DNA of 64,000 nucleotides, from contig NZ_VDET01000001.1 in the NCBI RefSeq assembly GCF_006381105.1, positions 1-64,000 on the forward strand. Reading direction: 5' to 3'. Source of the DNA: Flavicella sediminum (lineage in GTDB: Bacteria > Bacteroidota > Bacteroidia > Flavobacteriales > Flavobacteriaceae). Below the pieces are notes generated by a model that saw nothing but the letters and a program-made list of their open reading frames with translations, did not search any database and had not been told where the DNA came from. The first letter of the stretch is position 1; every line of letters begins with the position of its first letter. Below are positions 44,068 to 53,588 of this stretch, piece after piece. The translations under genes were made by a program, and so were the position numbers.

Positions 44068-45849
44068 TTAATATCCTGGGTTTTGTAAAAACGTTTCATC
44101 TACCTGACTTGTAGGTATTGGGAATAAGTAATTATCTCTAGAAAAATTTCGAGTAGATGCCGGTTGTATTAAAAGACATTCTCTTTCTCCAACTCCAGTA
44201 GTTGTAGCTTCAGGAGCATAACTATAAGAACCAGGTGTGTATAATGCGGCATTTCCTTCATAAACTGTTCCTTCTATAACAGCTCCGTATACGGCTTCTC
44301 CTAGTTCTTGTTCTGCAACTCCCCAACGTCTTAAATCAGTATATCTAGAAGCACTTTCTGCATACAATTCAATGGCGCGTTCTCTTTTTATTTCTGTTTC
44401 AATATCCATATTGTTTGCTGCTAAAAATGCATTAGAAATTGCTGGTAAGCCTGCTCTCTCTTTGATCAAGTTTATTGAAGCATCCATTTGAGTATCTGTT
44501 AAAGACCCATTTAATTCATATAAGGCTTCCGCATACATTAAATACACTTCCGCTAATCGCAACAAAGGTAAATCATAACTTTCTGTCATTGTAGCTCTAA
44601 TAGCTCCAGGTCCGTCCCAATTCCAACTCATGAATTTTGAATTAAAGTAACCAAAATTATTTGTTCCGTTTAAAACAACATCACCAGTTTGAGGTACGTT
44701 ACCAAGATTTAAATGACTGGTAAAATAAGCCTTCATTCTTTTATCTCTGTTTTGAAACTCATCTTGTGTGTTAAAATATCCTTGAAACAGTGGAGATTCG
44801 TTTATTGGCAAACCATCTGAACATAAAAATAAATCCATCATTTTTCTGCTAGGTCTTAATCGACCATTGTAAACATGACTTACAAGTACTCCGGCTTGTC
44901 TAAAGGTAAAATCATATTTACCATAAAGAATAAATTCTTTATTTGTCGCCTTGTCTAAACCTCCTGGGTTAGAATCTGCTCCTTCTAAATTAAATAAGAA
45001 ATTAGAACTTAAATCATTCAGAACATCATTGTGATTCCATAGTTCAAAAGTTCCTGAATTCATTACAGCTTCGGTTAAGGTAACTACTTCTTGTAAATAA
45101 GGTGTTATTTTAGAAGCGTCAAAACCAGCACTACCAGCACCACTATTTACACCATCACCATCTGTTGTGGTACCTACATATTTCATCCAAGTAGCTTCAT
45201 GTAATAAAACGTCTGCTTTAAAGGCCATGGCCGCTTCCTTACTGAATTTTCCCTTGTCTTCAGAAGCAATATTTGCTTCATTAGGTAAACCTGCAATTGC
45301 AGCATCTAAATCAGCTATAATTTGTGCAACAACTTCGTATCTACTGTTACGTGGAGCAGATAATTCTGCAGAATTTACATCTAAAGGCTTCGTAACGATA
45401 GTTACACCTCCAAAACGTTGTACTAAAAAGAAATACTGCCAAGCTCTATGAAATTTAGCCGCAGCTACATATTCAGCAATACTATCCTCACCATTATAAG
45501 CTTCTGCTCTTTCTAATAAAAGGTTAATATCTCTAAGCGCTTCATAAGTGTCCGTATAATAATCGTCATTTAATTCCGATAGCGTTTGTCCTCTACCATA
45601 TTCTTGCATACCACCTTCTTCAAAATAACCAACCAAATCAGAACCGTGATCAGAGAATATACCTTGATCGTCTCTCCAACCCATTAAGTTGGTGTAGAAT
45701 CTATTTGTACCTGTTAAAAAATGTTCTGCCTCATTGTAGTATACATTATCTGTAATAGAAGCAGGAGGAGTTAAGTCTATAAAGTCGTCTTCACAAGCTG
45801 TAAAGAGCGTTAGTATGCATGGTATTATTGTATATATTATTTTTTTCAT
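44068..45849 (-). CDS. susD: SusD/RagB-family surface glycan-binding lipoprotein
   Basis: Surface lipoprotein that forms the lid on the SusC transporter and binds oligosaccharides, 593 aa. Lipobox LFTAC with Cys19, followed by acidic EDDFIDL, the usual surface-export signal. The SusD fold shows the helical TPR-like N-terminal half (LRDINLLLERAEAY, AAKFHRAWQYFFLVQRFGGV, about 105-160) and the C-terminal PLLRLAEVYLMYAEALYELNG (about 425-445), IKRERAIELYAESASRYTDLRRWG and NPGY end. Follows susC by 30 bases. Confidence 0.97.
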   Translation of the reverse strand: MKKIIYTIIPCILTLFTACEDDFIDLTPPASITDNVYYNEAEHFLTGTNRFYTNLMGWRDDQGIFSDHGSDLVGYFEEGGMQEYGRGQTLSELNDDYYTDTYEALRDINLLLERAEAYNGEDSIAEYVAAAKFHRAWQYFFLVQRFGGVTIVTKPLDVNSAELSAPRNSRYEVVAQIIADLDAAIAGLPNEANIASEDKGKFSKEAAMAFKADVLLHEATWMKYVGTTTDGDGVNSGAGSAGFDASKITPYLQEVVTLTEAVMNSGTFELWNHNDVLNDLSSNFLFNLEGADSNPGGLDKATNKEFILYGKYDFTFRQAGVLVSHVYNGRLRPSRKMMDLFLCSDGLPINESPLFQGYFNTQDEFQNRDKRMKAYFTSHLNLGNVPQTGDVVLNGTNNFGYFNSKFMSWNWDGPGAIRATMTESYDLPLLRLAEVYLMYAEALYELNGSLTDTQMDASINLIKERAGLPAISNAFLAANNMDIETEIKRERAIELYAESASRYTDLRRWGVAEQELGEAVYGAVIEGTVYEGNAALYTPGSYSYAPEATTTGVGERECLLIQPASTRNFSRDNYLFPIPTSQVDETFLQNPGY

Positions 45850-45879
45850 TTGTATATTTTTTAATTTATATATTAAAAT

Positions 45880-48800
45880 TTATAGAGATACTTTTACACC
45901 TAAAGCCCATGTACGCATAAATGGATAGGTTGCGTTATTTGCTCCAGCTTGTGATTCTGGATCATAGCCATCTTTTACTTTGGTAAATTCAAACAAATCA
46001 TTTCCAGAGAAGTATACACGTAAATTATTAATAGTAGTATTTGCTACTTTAATGTCTTTAAAGTTATACCCTACGATTAAAGATTTTAATCTAAGATACT
46101 GGTTGTTTTGTTGCATAAAATCTTTGTTCACATAATTCCAGTTCGTTACATTTCTTTGTGTAGTTAATCTAGGGAATTGTGAGTTTGGAGTCTCGGGAGT
46201 CCATGTTTTACCTATCCATGTAGCAGACTGATTTTGCCATATTTGCTGAAAAGGAGCTGAAAAATAACCTGTTCTTACAATGTTTTGTTGAAGTGCTCCT
46301 TGAAAAAATGCACTCATGTCCCAGTTTTTATAATTTAAAGAAAAATTAAGACCATACACATAATGAGGAGAAGAATCTCCATGGTAGGTTACGTCATCAG
46401 AGTCAATTGTTCCGTCTTTGTTGGTGTCTACAATTCTTGTGTCTCCAGGAACCAATCCTGCTGCAGTACCTTGGTCTCTTATAAGACCTCCACCTGCACC
46501 ATACTGAGCGTAGTAGGCATCAACTTCTGCTTGGTTGGCAAAATAGCCATCTGTTTCATACAAATAAAATGAATTGATAGGTTTTCCTAGTACAATTCTA
46601 TCGTCTATATTATCGCTAGAATCAATTAAGTTTAATCCTGGAACAAAGTTGTCTTCGGCACCACTGTATTTTGTGATTTTGTTTCTAGAATCACTCATAT
46701 TTGCACTAACGTTAAATCCTACTTCTCCAATATTTCCTCTCCATCCAATTTGAGCTTCCCATCCTTTAGTCTCTAAAGTTCCAGAATTTGTAAGTGGGGC
46801 ATCGGCACCAAGTTTGTCTGAATATATTAGGCTAATTAACATATCGCTATTCGTTTTCTCATAAAGATCTATAGAACCATATACTTTATTGTTGAAAAGT
46901 TGAAAATCTACACCAATTTCTTTTGTAGCTATTCCTTCCCATGTTGTAGTGTTGCTAAACAAATTACTAGCTCTGGTGGTAACTTGTTGTCCTGCATTTG
47001 TTTGTCCAAAAACCGTAGATCCAAAACCAACAGTTGATAAATAACCAAAGTTTCCAAATCCAGATGTACTACCTAATTTACCATATCCACCACGTACTTT
47101 TAAGAAGGATATAATCTCATGGTCTTGTAGAAAACTTTCTGAGCTAAGTACCCAACCTCCAGAAACACTAAAGTAGTTAGACCATTTCTGTCCGTCTGCG
47201 AATCTTGAAGATCCGTCGCGTCTTCCTTGTAATTCAAATAAGTATTTTTCTTTAAAATTATAGTTCAAACGTCCAATATATCCAAAAGCACCCCAGGTAT
47301 TTCCTCCACCTTCAGTTACAATTGATTGATCCGTTGCTCCTAAATTTAAATCATATACTCCAAAGTCTACAAATCCATTTCTTCTTGCTCTAAGTCCGTT
47401 GTTTGTGTTTTTCTCAGCTTCAATAGCTAATAATCCAGATACATTATGATCTCCAAATGTATTGCTGTAATTTAACGAAGCTTTGTAGTTTTTATAAGTA
47501 ACGTTAGCAGTTTCTTCTTCTATATAAGTATTACTAGCATCTGTTATAGTCGTTGCAAAGTCTCCTTGCCAGCTATATAAAGGAACTGATAATTGGTATG
47601 CTTGATCTTCGCTTTCTTGACTGCTATAGGCATAAGAACCAGCTATATCTAAGTGATCGGTAAGTTTATAGGTAACTTGCGCAAATATTTTCATTTGCTT
47701 GTCTATATTATTTGTTCGTCCACCATCTATAACCTGAGCTACCGCATTTCTACGTCCTGTTATTCCTACTCCACCAAAAACAGAATAGTATTGCCCTTTA
47801 TCATTATAGGCAGGGAATAAAGGTGCATCATAGGCAGCAGCATCTCTTGCTAAACCTCCTGTAGGACCTGAAACGTGTCTGTGAAAATAAGAAACATTTG
47901 TATTAAAGCTTAACTTGTCACTTACATTTATATTGTAATTTAAACTAAAGTTGTATCTATCTGAAGAATCATCAGCAACTTTTAGGCCCCCTACATTTTC
48001 GTCATAACCTGCAGAAATACGGAAATTACTTTTGTCGTCTCCTCCAGATACACTTATATTGTGTTGTGCTGAATGTGAGTTTCCAAAAAGGTCATCAAAT
48101 CTATTTCCTTCTCCTAGCCAAACTCTACCATTAATAGGTAGGTCATAATAACCTTCTTCTCCTGCGGCTATTCTTTCTAAAGTTTCACGGTTATCCCAAA
48201 AGAAATATCTAGGACTTAAACCCGCTTCCAAATCAGCATCGGCTGCTGCAAGATACACTTGTCCATATTCTTTCATTGTTGGTGTCGGTGGGCGAATACC
48301 AATAGTTCCCATACGAGTAACACTACTAATGTCTACTTTAATATCTCCTTTTCCTTTTTTAGTAGTTACCAAAATAACACCTCCTGCAGCACGCGAACCA
48401 TATACAGATGCAGAACCACCTTTTAAAACACTGATGCTTTCAACGTCATTAGGATTCATGTCTGTAAATGCTGAAGTATTAATTGCAGGTACTCCATCAA
48501 TAACAATCAAAGGTTGAATTCCATTGACAGATGAAGATCCTCTAATTAGAAAGTTGATGTCTTCGTTACCAGGTCTTGATGAACCACGTGTAACAACCAA
48601 TCCAGGTGTTCTACCTTGAAGGGCTAAGGCAGGGCTACCTACAGCCAAATCTTCAAAAGCCTCAGCCTTAACTTGTTCCACTGAACCTGTTAAAGTTTCT
48701 TTCTTTGCAGATCCATAACCTACAACGATAACTTCATCTAAGGTTGCTGTATCAGCATCTAAGGTTACATTAACTACTGTTTGGTTACTAATGGCAACTT

Positions 48801-49110
48801 CTTTTGTTGTAAAACCCAAATAAGAGAATACAAGTGTTCCGGAAGCAGGAACTTTTAAGGTGTAATTTCCGTCAAAGTCAGTAACGGTACCTGTTGAGGT
48901 TCCTTTTACTAAGACATTCACTCCTGGAATTCCCATATTATCGTCTGAACTGATTACTTTACCAGAAACAGTTCTAGATTGTAAAATGTCTGTGCTTGAA
49001 ATCTTAGCGGCATATATATGTGTTGTCGATCCACATAATAATAAACCTGTTATCCAAAAGAGGCTAACAAATAATTTCAGATTTAACTGATCGTGTTTTA
49101 GTTTAGTCAT
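45880..49110 (-). CDS. susC: SusC/RagA-family TonB-linked outer-membrane transporter
   Basis: Imports oligosaccharides across the outer membrane using TonB energy, partnered by SusD, 1076 aa. Signal peptide (about 1-34), carboxypeptidase-regulatory-like domain (about 46-125; VSGKVISSDDNMGIPGVNVL), TonB box-like DEVIVVGYG (about 129-137), plug with ALQGRTPGLVV and IRGSSSVNGIQPLIVIDGVP, and SVLKGGSASVYGSRAAGGVI. A large barrel ends in MRTWALGVKVSL. First gene of the leftward PUL operon; 662 bases separate it from the divergent enzymes. No consensus promoter is clear upstream. Confidence 0.97.
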   Translation of the reverse strand: MTKLKHDQLNLKLFVSLFWITGLLLCGSTTHIYAAKISSTDILQSRTVSGKVISSDDNMGIPGVNVLVKGTSTGTVTDFDGNYTLKVPASGTLVFSYLGFTTKEVAISNQTVVNVTLDADTATLDEVIVVGYGSAKKETLTGSVEQVKAEAFEDLAVGSPALALQGRTPGLVVTRGSSRPGNEDINFLIRGSSSVNGIQPLIVIDGVPAINTSAFTDMNPNDVESISVLKGGSASVYGSRAAGGVILVTTKKGKGDIKVDISSVTRMGTIGIRPPTPTMKEYGQVYLAAADADLEAGLSPRYFFWDNRETLERIAAGEEGYYDLPINGRVWLGEGNRFDDLFGNSHSAQHNISVSGGDDKSNFRISAGYDENVGGLKVADDSSDRYNFSLNYNINVSDKLSFNTNVSYFHRHVSGPTGGLARDAAAYDAPLFPAYNDKGQYYSVFGGVGITGRRNAVAQVIDGGRTNNIDKQMKIFAQVTYKLTDHLDIAGSYAYSSQESEDQAYQLSVPLYSWQGDFATTITDASNTYIEEETANVTYKNYKASLNYSNTFGDHNVSGLLAIEAEKNTNNGLRARRNGFVDFGVYDLNLGATDQSIVTEGGGNTWGAFGYIGRLNYNFKEKYLFELQGRRDGSSRFADGQKWSNYFSVSGGWVLSSESFLQDHEIISFLKVRGGYGKLGSTSGFGNFGYLSTVGFGSTVFGQTNAGQQVTTRASNLFSNTTTWEGIATKEIGVDFQLFNNKVYGSIDLYEKTNSDMLISLIYSDKLGADAPLTNSGTLETKGWEAQIGWRGNIGEVGFNVSANMSDSRNKITKYSGAEDNFVPGLNLIDSSDNIDDRIVLGKPINSFYLYETDGYFANQAEVDAYYAQYGAGGGLIRDQGTAAGLVPGDTRIVDTNKDGTIDSDDVTYHGDSSPHYVYGLNFSLNYKNWDMSAFFQGALQQNIVRTGYFSAPFQQIWQNQSATWIGKTWTPETPNSQFPRLTTQRNVTNWNYVNKDFMQQNNQYLRLKSLIVGYNFKDIKVANTTINNLRVYFSGNDLFEFTKVKDGYDPESQAGANNATYPFMRTWALGVKVSL

Positions 49111-49772
49111 AAAAATAAATTTTAAGATTTAATTGTGTTAATATTAGTTAAGCAATGTTACTTATTATGCCGTTTTTGGTCGATGAATTAAAACTCAATT
49201 GTGATAAATTATGATTCTTTTTAATGAAAAAAGGATTGAAAATCAATAGTTGGTGTTTGATTTCTTTTCATAAGTTGATTTTGGCTAAGGCGTTGATTTT
49301 AAGTGTATTTTGTACGTGTATTCTTTTTTTAGTGTATAAAAGTCTGTTCGGGTTTAATTATTGTTGAAACTGCTGTTTTTATAGTTTATTCCTAGTAGTA
49401 CTTGACTTTTATAGCTTATAAGAAAGGCGTTTTTTTAGTTGAATTAAGGGGGGGGATTTCTTGTCAGATATTCTTCCTATTAATAGGTATAGAAAGTGTT
49501 GTTTTTTTGCATGTGTAATTTTTTAATGTTGACGGGTTAATTGAAGGTGTTTTTGACGATTTTTTGAGAATGTCAGTAAATACGTTGCTTTATTCTCCAT
49601 AAGGGGTACTGTTTTAGAGTGTTTGAATCATAATTTATACTTCCATTTCTTAAATCTTATTAAAATTGTTTGTTGTTAGGGCAGAAATAAAATAAGCTGT
49701 TTTAACGAACTTGAAAATTCAAGAAAAACAGATAAAATTTATATTAATTATTCAAAACAAAGATTTTAAAAT
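49111..49772. other. 662-bp intergenic region between divergent susC and GH88
   Basis: No open frame of note. It should hold the control region for both arms of the PUL, yet I see no convincing TTG-N17-23-TAnnTTTG promoter on either strand. An uninterrupted run of eight G (49448-49455) stands out in otherwise AT-rich DNA, and TTGAAAATTCAA (near 49710) is a palindrome about 55 bases before the GH88 start codon. PUL operons are often controlled by hybrid two-component or AraC-type regulators; no such gene lies in the window. Confidence 0.5.
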
Positions 49773-50975
49773 ATGACAAGGTTATTTATATTTCTGAGCG
49801 TTTTTATTATTGTTTCTTGCTCGCAAGAAAAAAAAGAAACAGCAACATTTAATTCAGCAAAAACTTTAGAGTTAAGTGTTGATAAAACGAAACACACATT
49901 AAGTGTACTTCATGAAAAGGATAGTTTTCCTAGAAATATTCCCGAAGGTAAAAAAGACTGGGAATTTGTAGGAGTGAATGATTGGTGTAGTGGATTTTGG
50001 CCAGGGGTACTTTGGTACGCTTATGAGTCTTCAGGAGATATCGCTATTAAAGAGCAAGCAGAAAAATTTACAGCGCCAATTAGAAAAATCGCTTTTTCTC
50101 CAGCTCAAAATCATGATATAGGATTTATGGTGTACTGTAGTTATGGTAATGGATATAGATTAACCGGTAATGAGGATTATAAAAAAGTATTGCTATCTGC
50201 AGCAGATACCTTAGCAACTTTGTTTAACCCTAAAGTGGGCTCTATTCTTTCTTGGCCAGAAAAGAAAGCCGAGTATTCTCACAATACCATCATTGACAAT
50301 ATGATGAATTTGGAATTGCTTTTTTGGGCTGCTAAAAATGGAGGCGATAAAAAATTATATGAAATTGCTGAAAGTCATGCCGACGTAACAATGAAATATA
50401 TTGTAAGAAAAGACAGTGCCGTGTATCACTTAGGTGAGTTTAATGATGAAACTGGAGCTTTTGTAAAAGGACACACACATCAAGGTTATGCAGATGAGTC
50501 TATGTGGGCTAGAGGTCAAACTTGGGGAATTTACGGTTTTGCAATAGCTAACAGAGAAACAGGAAGAGAAGATTTTTTAAATACGTCTATAAAATTAGCA
50601 GATCACTTTATAAATCGTTTGCCAGAAGACGGAATTCCATTTTGGGATTTTGACGATCCAAAAATTCCAAACTCACCAAAAGATGCTTCAGCAGCTGCTG
50701 TTGCCGCATGTGGAATGTTTGAATTGGCAAATTTGGTGAAAGATGAAAAATTAAAAGAAAAGTACAATACAGCGGCAACAAACTTTGTGAGAATATTGTC
50801 TTCAAAAGAATATTTTAGTGGAGCTACCAATCAAGCTTTATTATTGCATTCTACTGGGCATCATCCAAAAAACTCTGAGATAGATGTGCCAATCGTATAT
50901 GCGGATTATTATTATATGGAAGCTTTATTGCGATTGAAAAAATTAGAAGACCAAGCTCAAGTAGCTGTAAAATAA
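49773..50975 (+). CDS. GH88-family unsaturated uronyl hydrolase
   Basis: Hydrolyses the 4,5-unsaturated uronate left at the non-reducing end of oligosaccharides by polysaccharide lyases, 400 aa. Lipoprotein by the lipobox IIVSC (Cys16). The (alpha/alpha)6 barrel has the two catalytic aspartates at about Asp115 (NHDIGFMVYCSYG) and Asp175 (NTIIDNMMNLELL), 60 apart as in the Bacillus enzyme (Asp88/Asp149). THQGYADESMWARGQTWGIYG (about 235-255) is the substrate-binding segment. Its presence implies that the PUL substrate contains uronic acid and is cut by lyases. First gene of the rightward arm. Confidence 0.92.
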   Translation: MTRLFIFLSVFIIVSCSQEKKETATFNSAKTLELSVDKTKHTLSVLHEKDSFPRNIPEGKKDWEFVGVNDWCSGFWPGVLWYAYESSGDIAIKEQAEKFTAPIRKIAFSPAQNHDIGFMVYCSYGNGYRLTGNEDYKKVLLSAADTLATLFNPKVGSILSWPEKKAEYSHNTIIDNMMNLELLFWAAKNGGDKKLYEIAESHADVTMKYIVRKDSAVYHLGEFNDETGAFVKGHTHQGYADESMWARGQTWGIYGFAIANRETGREDFLNTSIKLADHFINRLPEDGIPFWDFDDPKIPNSPKDASAAAVAACGMFELANLVKDEKLKEKYNTAATNFVRILSSKEYFSGATNQALLLHSTGHHPKNSEIDVPIVYADYYYMEALLRLKKLEDQAQVAVK

Positions 50976-51025
50976 TTCAAAATTTTGATTTAGTTCTAAA
51001 ATAAATTCAACTAATTGAAACAAGC

Positions 51026-52135
51026 ATGCGTAGATCTCAAATTCATATAATGGTTCGTTTTTTTTTCGTGCTATCATGCTTGTTTTCTTTTGGTCAAAAT
51101 TCATTGCTAAATCGAATGGGAGAAGCTCCAATTACTGGAGGTTTAAAAATGGAAAACTATTGGGTTTGGGGAAGCTCTGTTGTTAAAGGTGCTGATGCCA
51201 AATACCATATGTATGCATCGCGTTGGCCAAAACTGTTGCCTTTTCATCCAGGATGGATGGTAGCTTCGGAAATTGTACATGCTATTTCTGATACACCTGA
51301 AGGACCGTATAAATTTGAAGGAGTTGCTTTAGGAGCTAGAGGAACTCAGTATTGGGATGGTAAATCCTGTCACAATCCTAAAATTGTAAAATACAAAGAC
51401 ACCTATATTCTTTATTATATGGGCTCTACACATCCATTTGAAGATGTGTCAGAAGCAACGCTAGATTCGTTTGATTTATCAAGTAAATGGTGTATTGCTG
51501 CTCGTTGGAATAAGCGTATTGGAATGGCTACTTCAAAAAGTCCTTACGGACCTTGGAAACGTTTAGATGCTCCTATTTTAGATGTGAAACCGAATACCTA
51601 TTATAGTTTTTTAACTTCCAATCCATCTCCATTAATAAAGGAAGATGGATCTGTTGTTTTATTATTTAAGGGAAGATCTTATCAAAAAGATGGGGTCAAA
51701 CACAGTGATATGAGTATTGGTGTGGCAACTGCAGCATCTTATGATAGTGCGTATAAAGTTGTGGGCGACAAACCTCTCTTTTCAATGGAGCGATTTGGTG
51801 AGGTGGAAGATCCTCATTTATGGAGTGATGATCTTGGTTATCATATGATCGCAAAAGACCAAAGAGGTTTTATAACTGGCGGTAAAGGGGACGGACTTTT
51901 AGCGCATTCAAAAAATGGAATCGATTGGGTAATCGATAAGTATCCTAAAGCATATACGAAATTCGTAAAATGGAATAATGGAAAAACTATAAAACAAGGG
52001 CAATTGGAGCGGCCTTTTGTTTTTGTTGAAAATGGAAAACCAACACACCTGTTTTTTGCAACAATGGATGGTCCTGGAGGTTTTGCCAATGGGAGTACTA
52101 CTTGGAATATGGTAATTCCTTTAAAAGATGAATAA
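51026..52135 (+). CDS. five-bladed beta-propeller glycoside hydrolase-like protein (GH43/GH117-type fold)
   Basis: An exported 369-aa protein: signal peptide MRRSQIHIMVRFFFVLSCLFSFGQ, then repeated blade-like strands such as YWVWGSSVVKGADAKYHMYAS (about 46-66), HNPKIVKYKDTYILYYMGST (about 118-137), PSPLIKEDGSVVLLFKG and GEVEDPHLWSDDLGYHMI (about 258-275). An acidic residue in the first blade, one in the middle (VEDPHLW) and LERPFVF (about 334) fit a GH43/32/117-like catalytic layout, but I cannot assign the family. No carbohydrate-binding domain. It sits between GH88 and the sugar carrier, so it probably acts on the trimmed oligosaccharides in the periplasm. Confidence 0.65.
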   Translation: MRRSQIHIMVRFFFVLSCLFSFGQNSLLNRMGEAPITGGLKMENYWVWGSSVVKGADAKYHMYASRWPKLLPFHPGWMVASEIVHAISDTPEGPYKFEGVALGARGTQYWDGKSCHNPKIVKYKDTYILYYMGSTHPFEDVSEATLDSFDLSSKWCIAARWNKRIGMATSKSPYGPWKRLDAPILDVKPNTYYSFLTSNPSPLIKEDGSVVLLFKGRSYQKDGVKHSDMSIGVATAASYDSAYKVVGDKPLFSMERFGEVEDPHLWSDDLGYHMIAKDQRGFITGGKGDGLLAHSKNGIDWVIDKYPKAYTKFVKWNNGKTIKQGQLERPFVFVENGKPTHLFFATMDGPGGFANGSTTWNMVIPLKDE

Positions 52136-52157
52136 TTAATTAAATTAAGAATGTATT

Positions 52158-53477
52158 ATGGGTAATAAAAAAATATTAATGTGGTCAATCACCGCTGCTT
52201 TGGCAGGGTTTTTATTTGGTTTTGACGTAGTCGTTATTTCTGGAGCAGATCAAAAATTACAAGCTTTGTGGGGTTCTTCAGATTCTTTTCATGGTTCTGT
52301 AGTAATGGGGATGGCGCTATGGGGAACTGTACTTGGAGCTATTTTTGGAGGTGTACCAACGAATAAATATGGAAGAAAAAACACGCTATTAGTTATTGGA
52401 GTTTTGTTTGCCGTATCTGCTGTAGGTTCAGCCTTTGCTAATGATCCTTATATGTTTGCTTTCGCTCGTTTTATTGGGGGAATTGGAGTAGGTGCATCTA
52501 CCATTGCAGCTCCTGCTTATATTTCGGAAATTGCACCTGCAAAAGACAGGGGGCGTTTGGTTGCTATGTACCAATTTAATATTGTTTTTGGGATCATGAT
52601 AGCCTATTTATCAAATTATTTATTAAGTGATATTGGTGAAAATGCTTGGAGATGGATGTTAGGTGTTGAAGCAATTCCTGCCGTATTTTATATTTTATTT
52701 GCCTTAAAATTACCTAAAAGTCCTAGATGGCTTTTGTCTCAAGGAAGAGTTGCGGAAGCAAAAGAAATTTTAAGTTTTATTGATCCTACTGCTAATGTGG
52801 ATGAAAAAATAAATGAGTTCAATACGCACAATGATAAAAGTGATAAAACAGAAACTATTTTTATAAAAAAATATAGATTTCCGTTAATGTTGGTTTTTCT
52901 AATTGCCTTTTTTAATCAGTTTTCAGGAATCAATGCCGTTTTATATTATGCGCCTCGTATTTTTGAAGCGGCTGGTTTAGGTGAAAGTACGGCTTTGTTA
53001 AATAGTATAGGTTTGGGGGTAACCAATCTTATTTTTACTTTATTAGGTGTGTTTTTAATTGATAAGTTGGGTAGAAAAACCTTGATGTATATTGGTTCTG
53101 TTGCTTATATTATTTCTTTAAGTCTTTTGTCTGCGGCCTTCTTTTTAGAATGGACAGGTATGGCAGTTCCCGTTTTCTTATTTTTGTTTATTGGTGCCCA
53201 TGCCGTTGGTCAAGGTGCTGTAATTTGGGTGTTTATTTCAGAAATTTTCCCGAATCATTTAAGAGCTTCCGGACAAGCTTTTGGTAGTTCTACGCACTGG
53301 GTACTTGCTGCATTAATTCCTTCTTTATTTCCCTTACTACTAAAAGCAGTAGGTGGCGGAATGGTATTCCTAGTCTTTGCGGTAATGATGGTGTTCCAAT
53401 TGTTATTTGTAGCCTTTTTAATGCCTGAAACAAAAGGGAAAACTTTGGAAGAATTGGAGGATATTATTCTAAAATAA
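52158..53477 (+). CDS. sugar-porter family MFS transporter
   Basis: Inner-membrane sugar-proton symporter of the XylE/GLUT type, 439 aa, 12 helices. Sugar-porter signatures: GFDVVVISGA in helix 1 (about 22-31), NKYGRKN in the first cytoplasmic loop, ISEIAPAKDRGRL after helix 4 (about 123-135), PKSPRWLLSQGR (about 190-201), FNQFSGINAVLYYAPRIF in helix 7, DKLGRK and PETKGKTLEELE at the C-terminus. It should carry a monosaccharide or disaccharide released by the PUL enzymes into the cytoplasm. Follows the propeller gene by 22 bases. Confidence 0.94.
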   Translation: MGNKKILMWSITAALAGFLFGFDVVVISGADQKLQALWGSSDSFHGSVVMGMALWGTVLGAIFGGVPTNKYGRKNTLLVIGVLFAVSAVGSAFANDPYMFAFARFIGGIGVGASTIAAPAYISEIAPAKDRGRLVAMYQFNIVFGIMIAYLSNYLLSDIGENAWRWMLGVEAIPAVFYILFALKLPKSPRWLLSQGRVAEAKEILSFIDPTANVDEKINEFNTHNDKSDKTETIFIKKYRFPLMLVFLIAFFNQFSGINAVLYYAPRIFEAAGLGESTALLNSIGLGVTNLIFTLLGVFLIDKLGRKTLMYIGSVAYIISLSLLSAAFFLEWTGMAVPVFLFLFIGAHAVGQGAVIWVFISEIFPNHLRASGQAFGSSTHWVLAALIPSLFPLLLKAVGGGMVFLVFAVMMVFQLLFVAFLMPETKGKTLEELEDIILK

Positions 53478-53588
53478 TAACGAGTCGTGCGTTAAACTGA
53501 GTCTAAATTGTGAGAAGTTTATGTTTCCGAGCCGATGCTATTGGCTTCTTAAGTAATTTTGACCGTAAAACTATTTAAAAAGAAAAAA

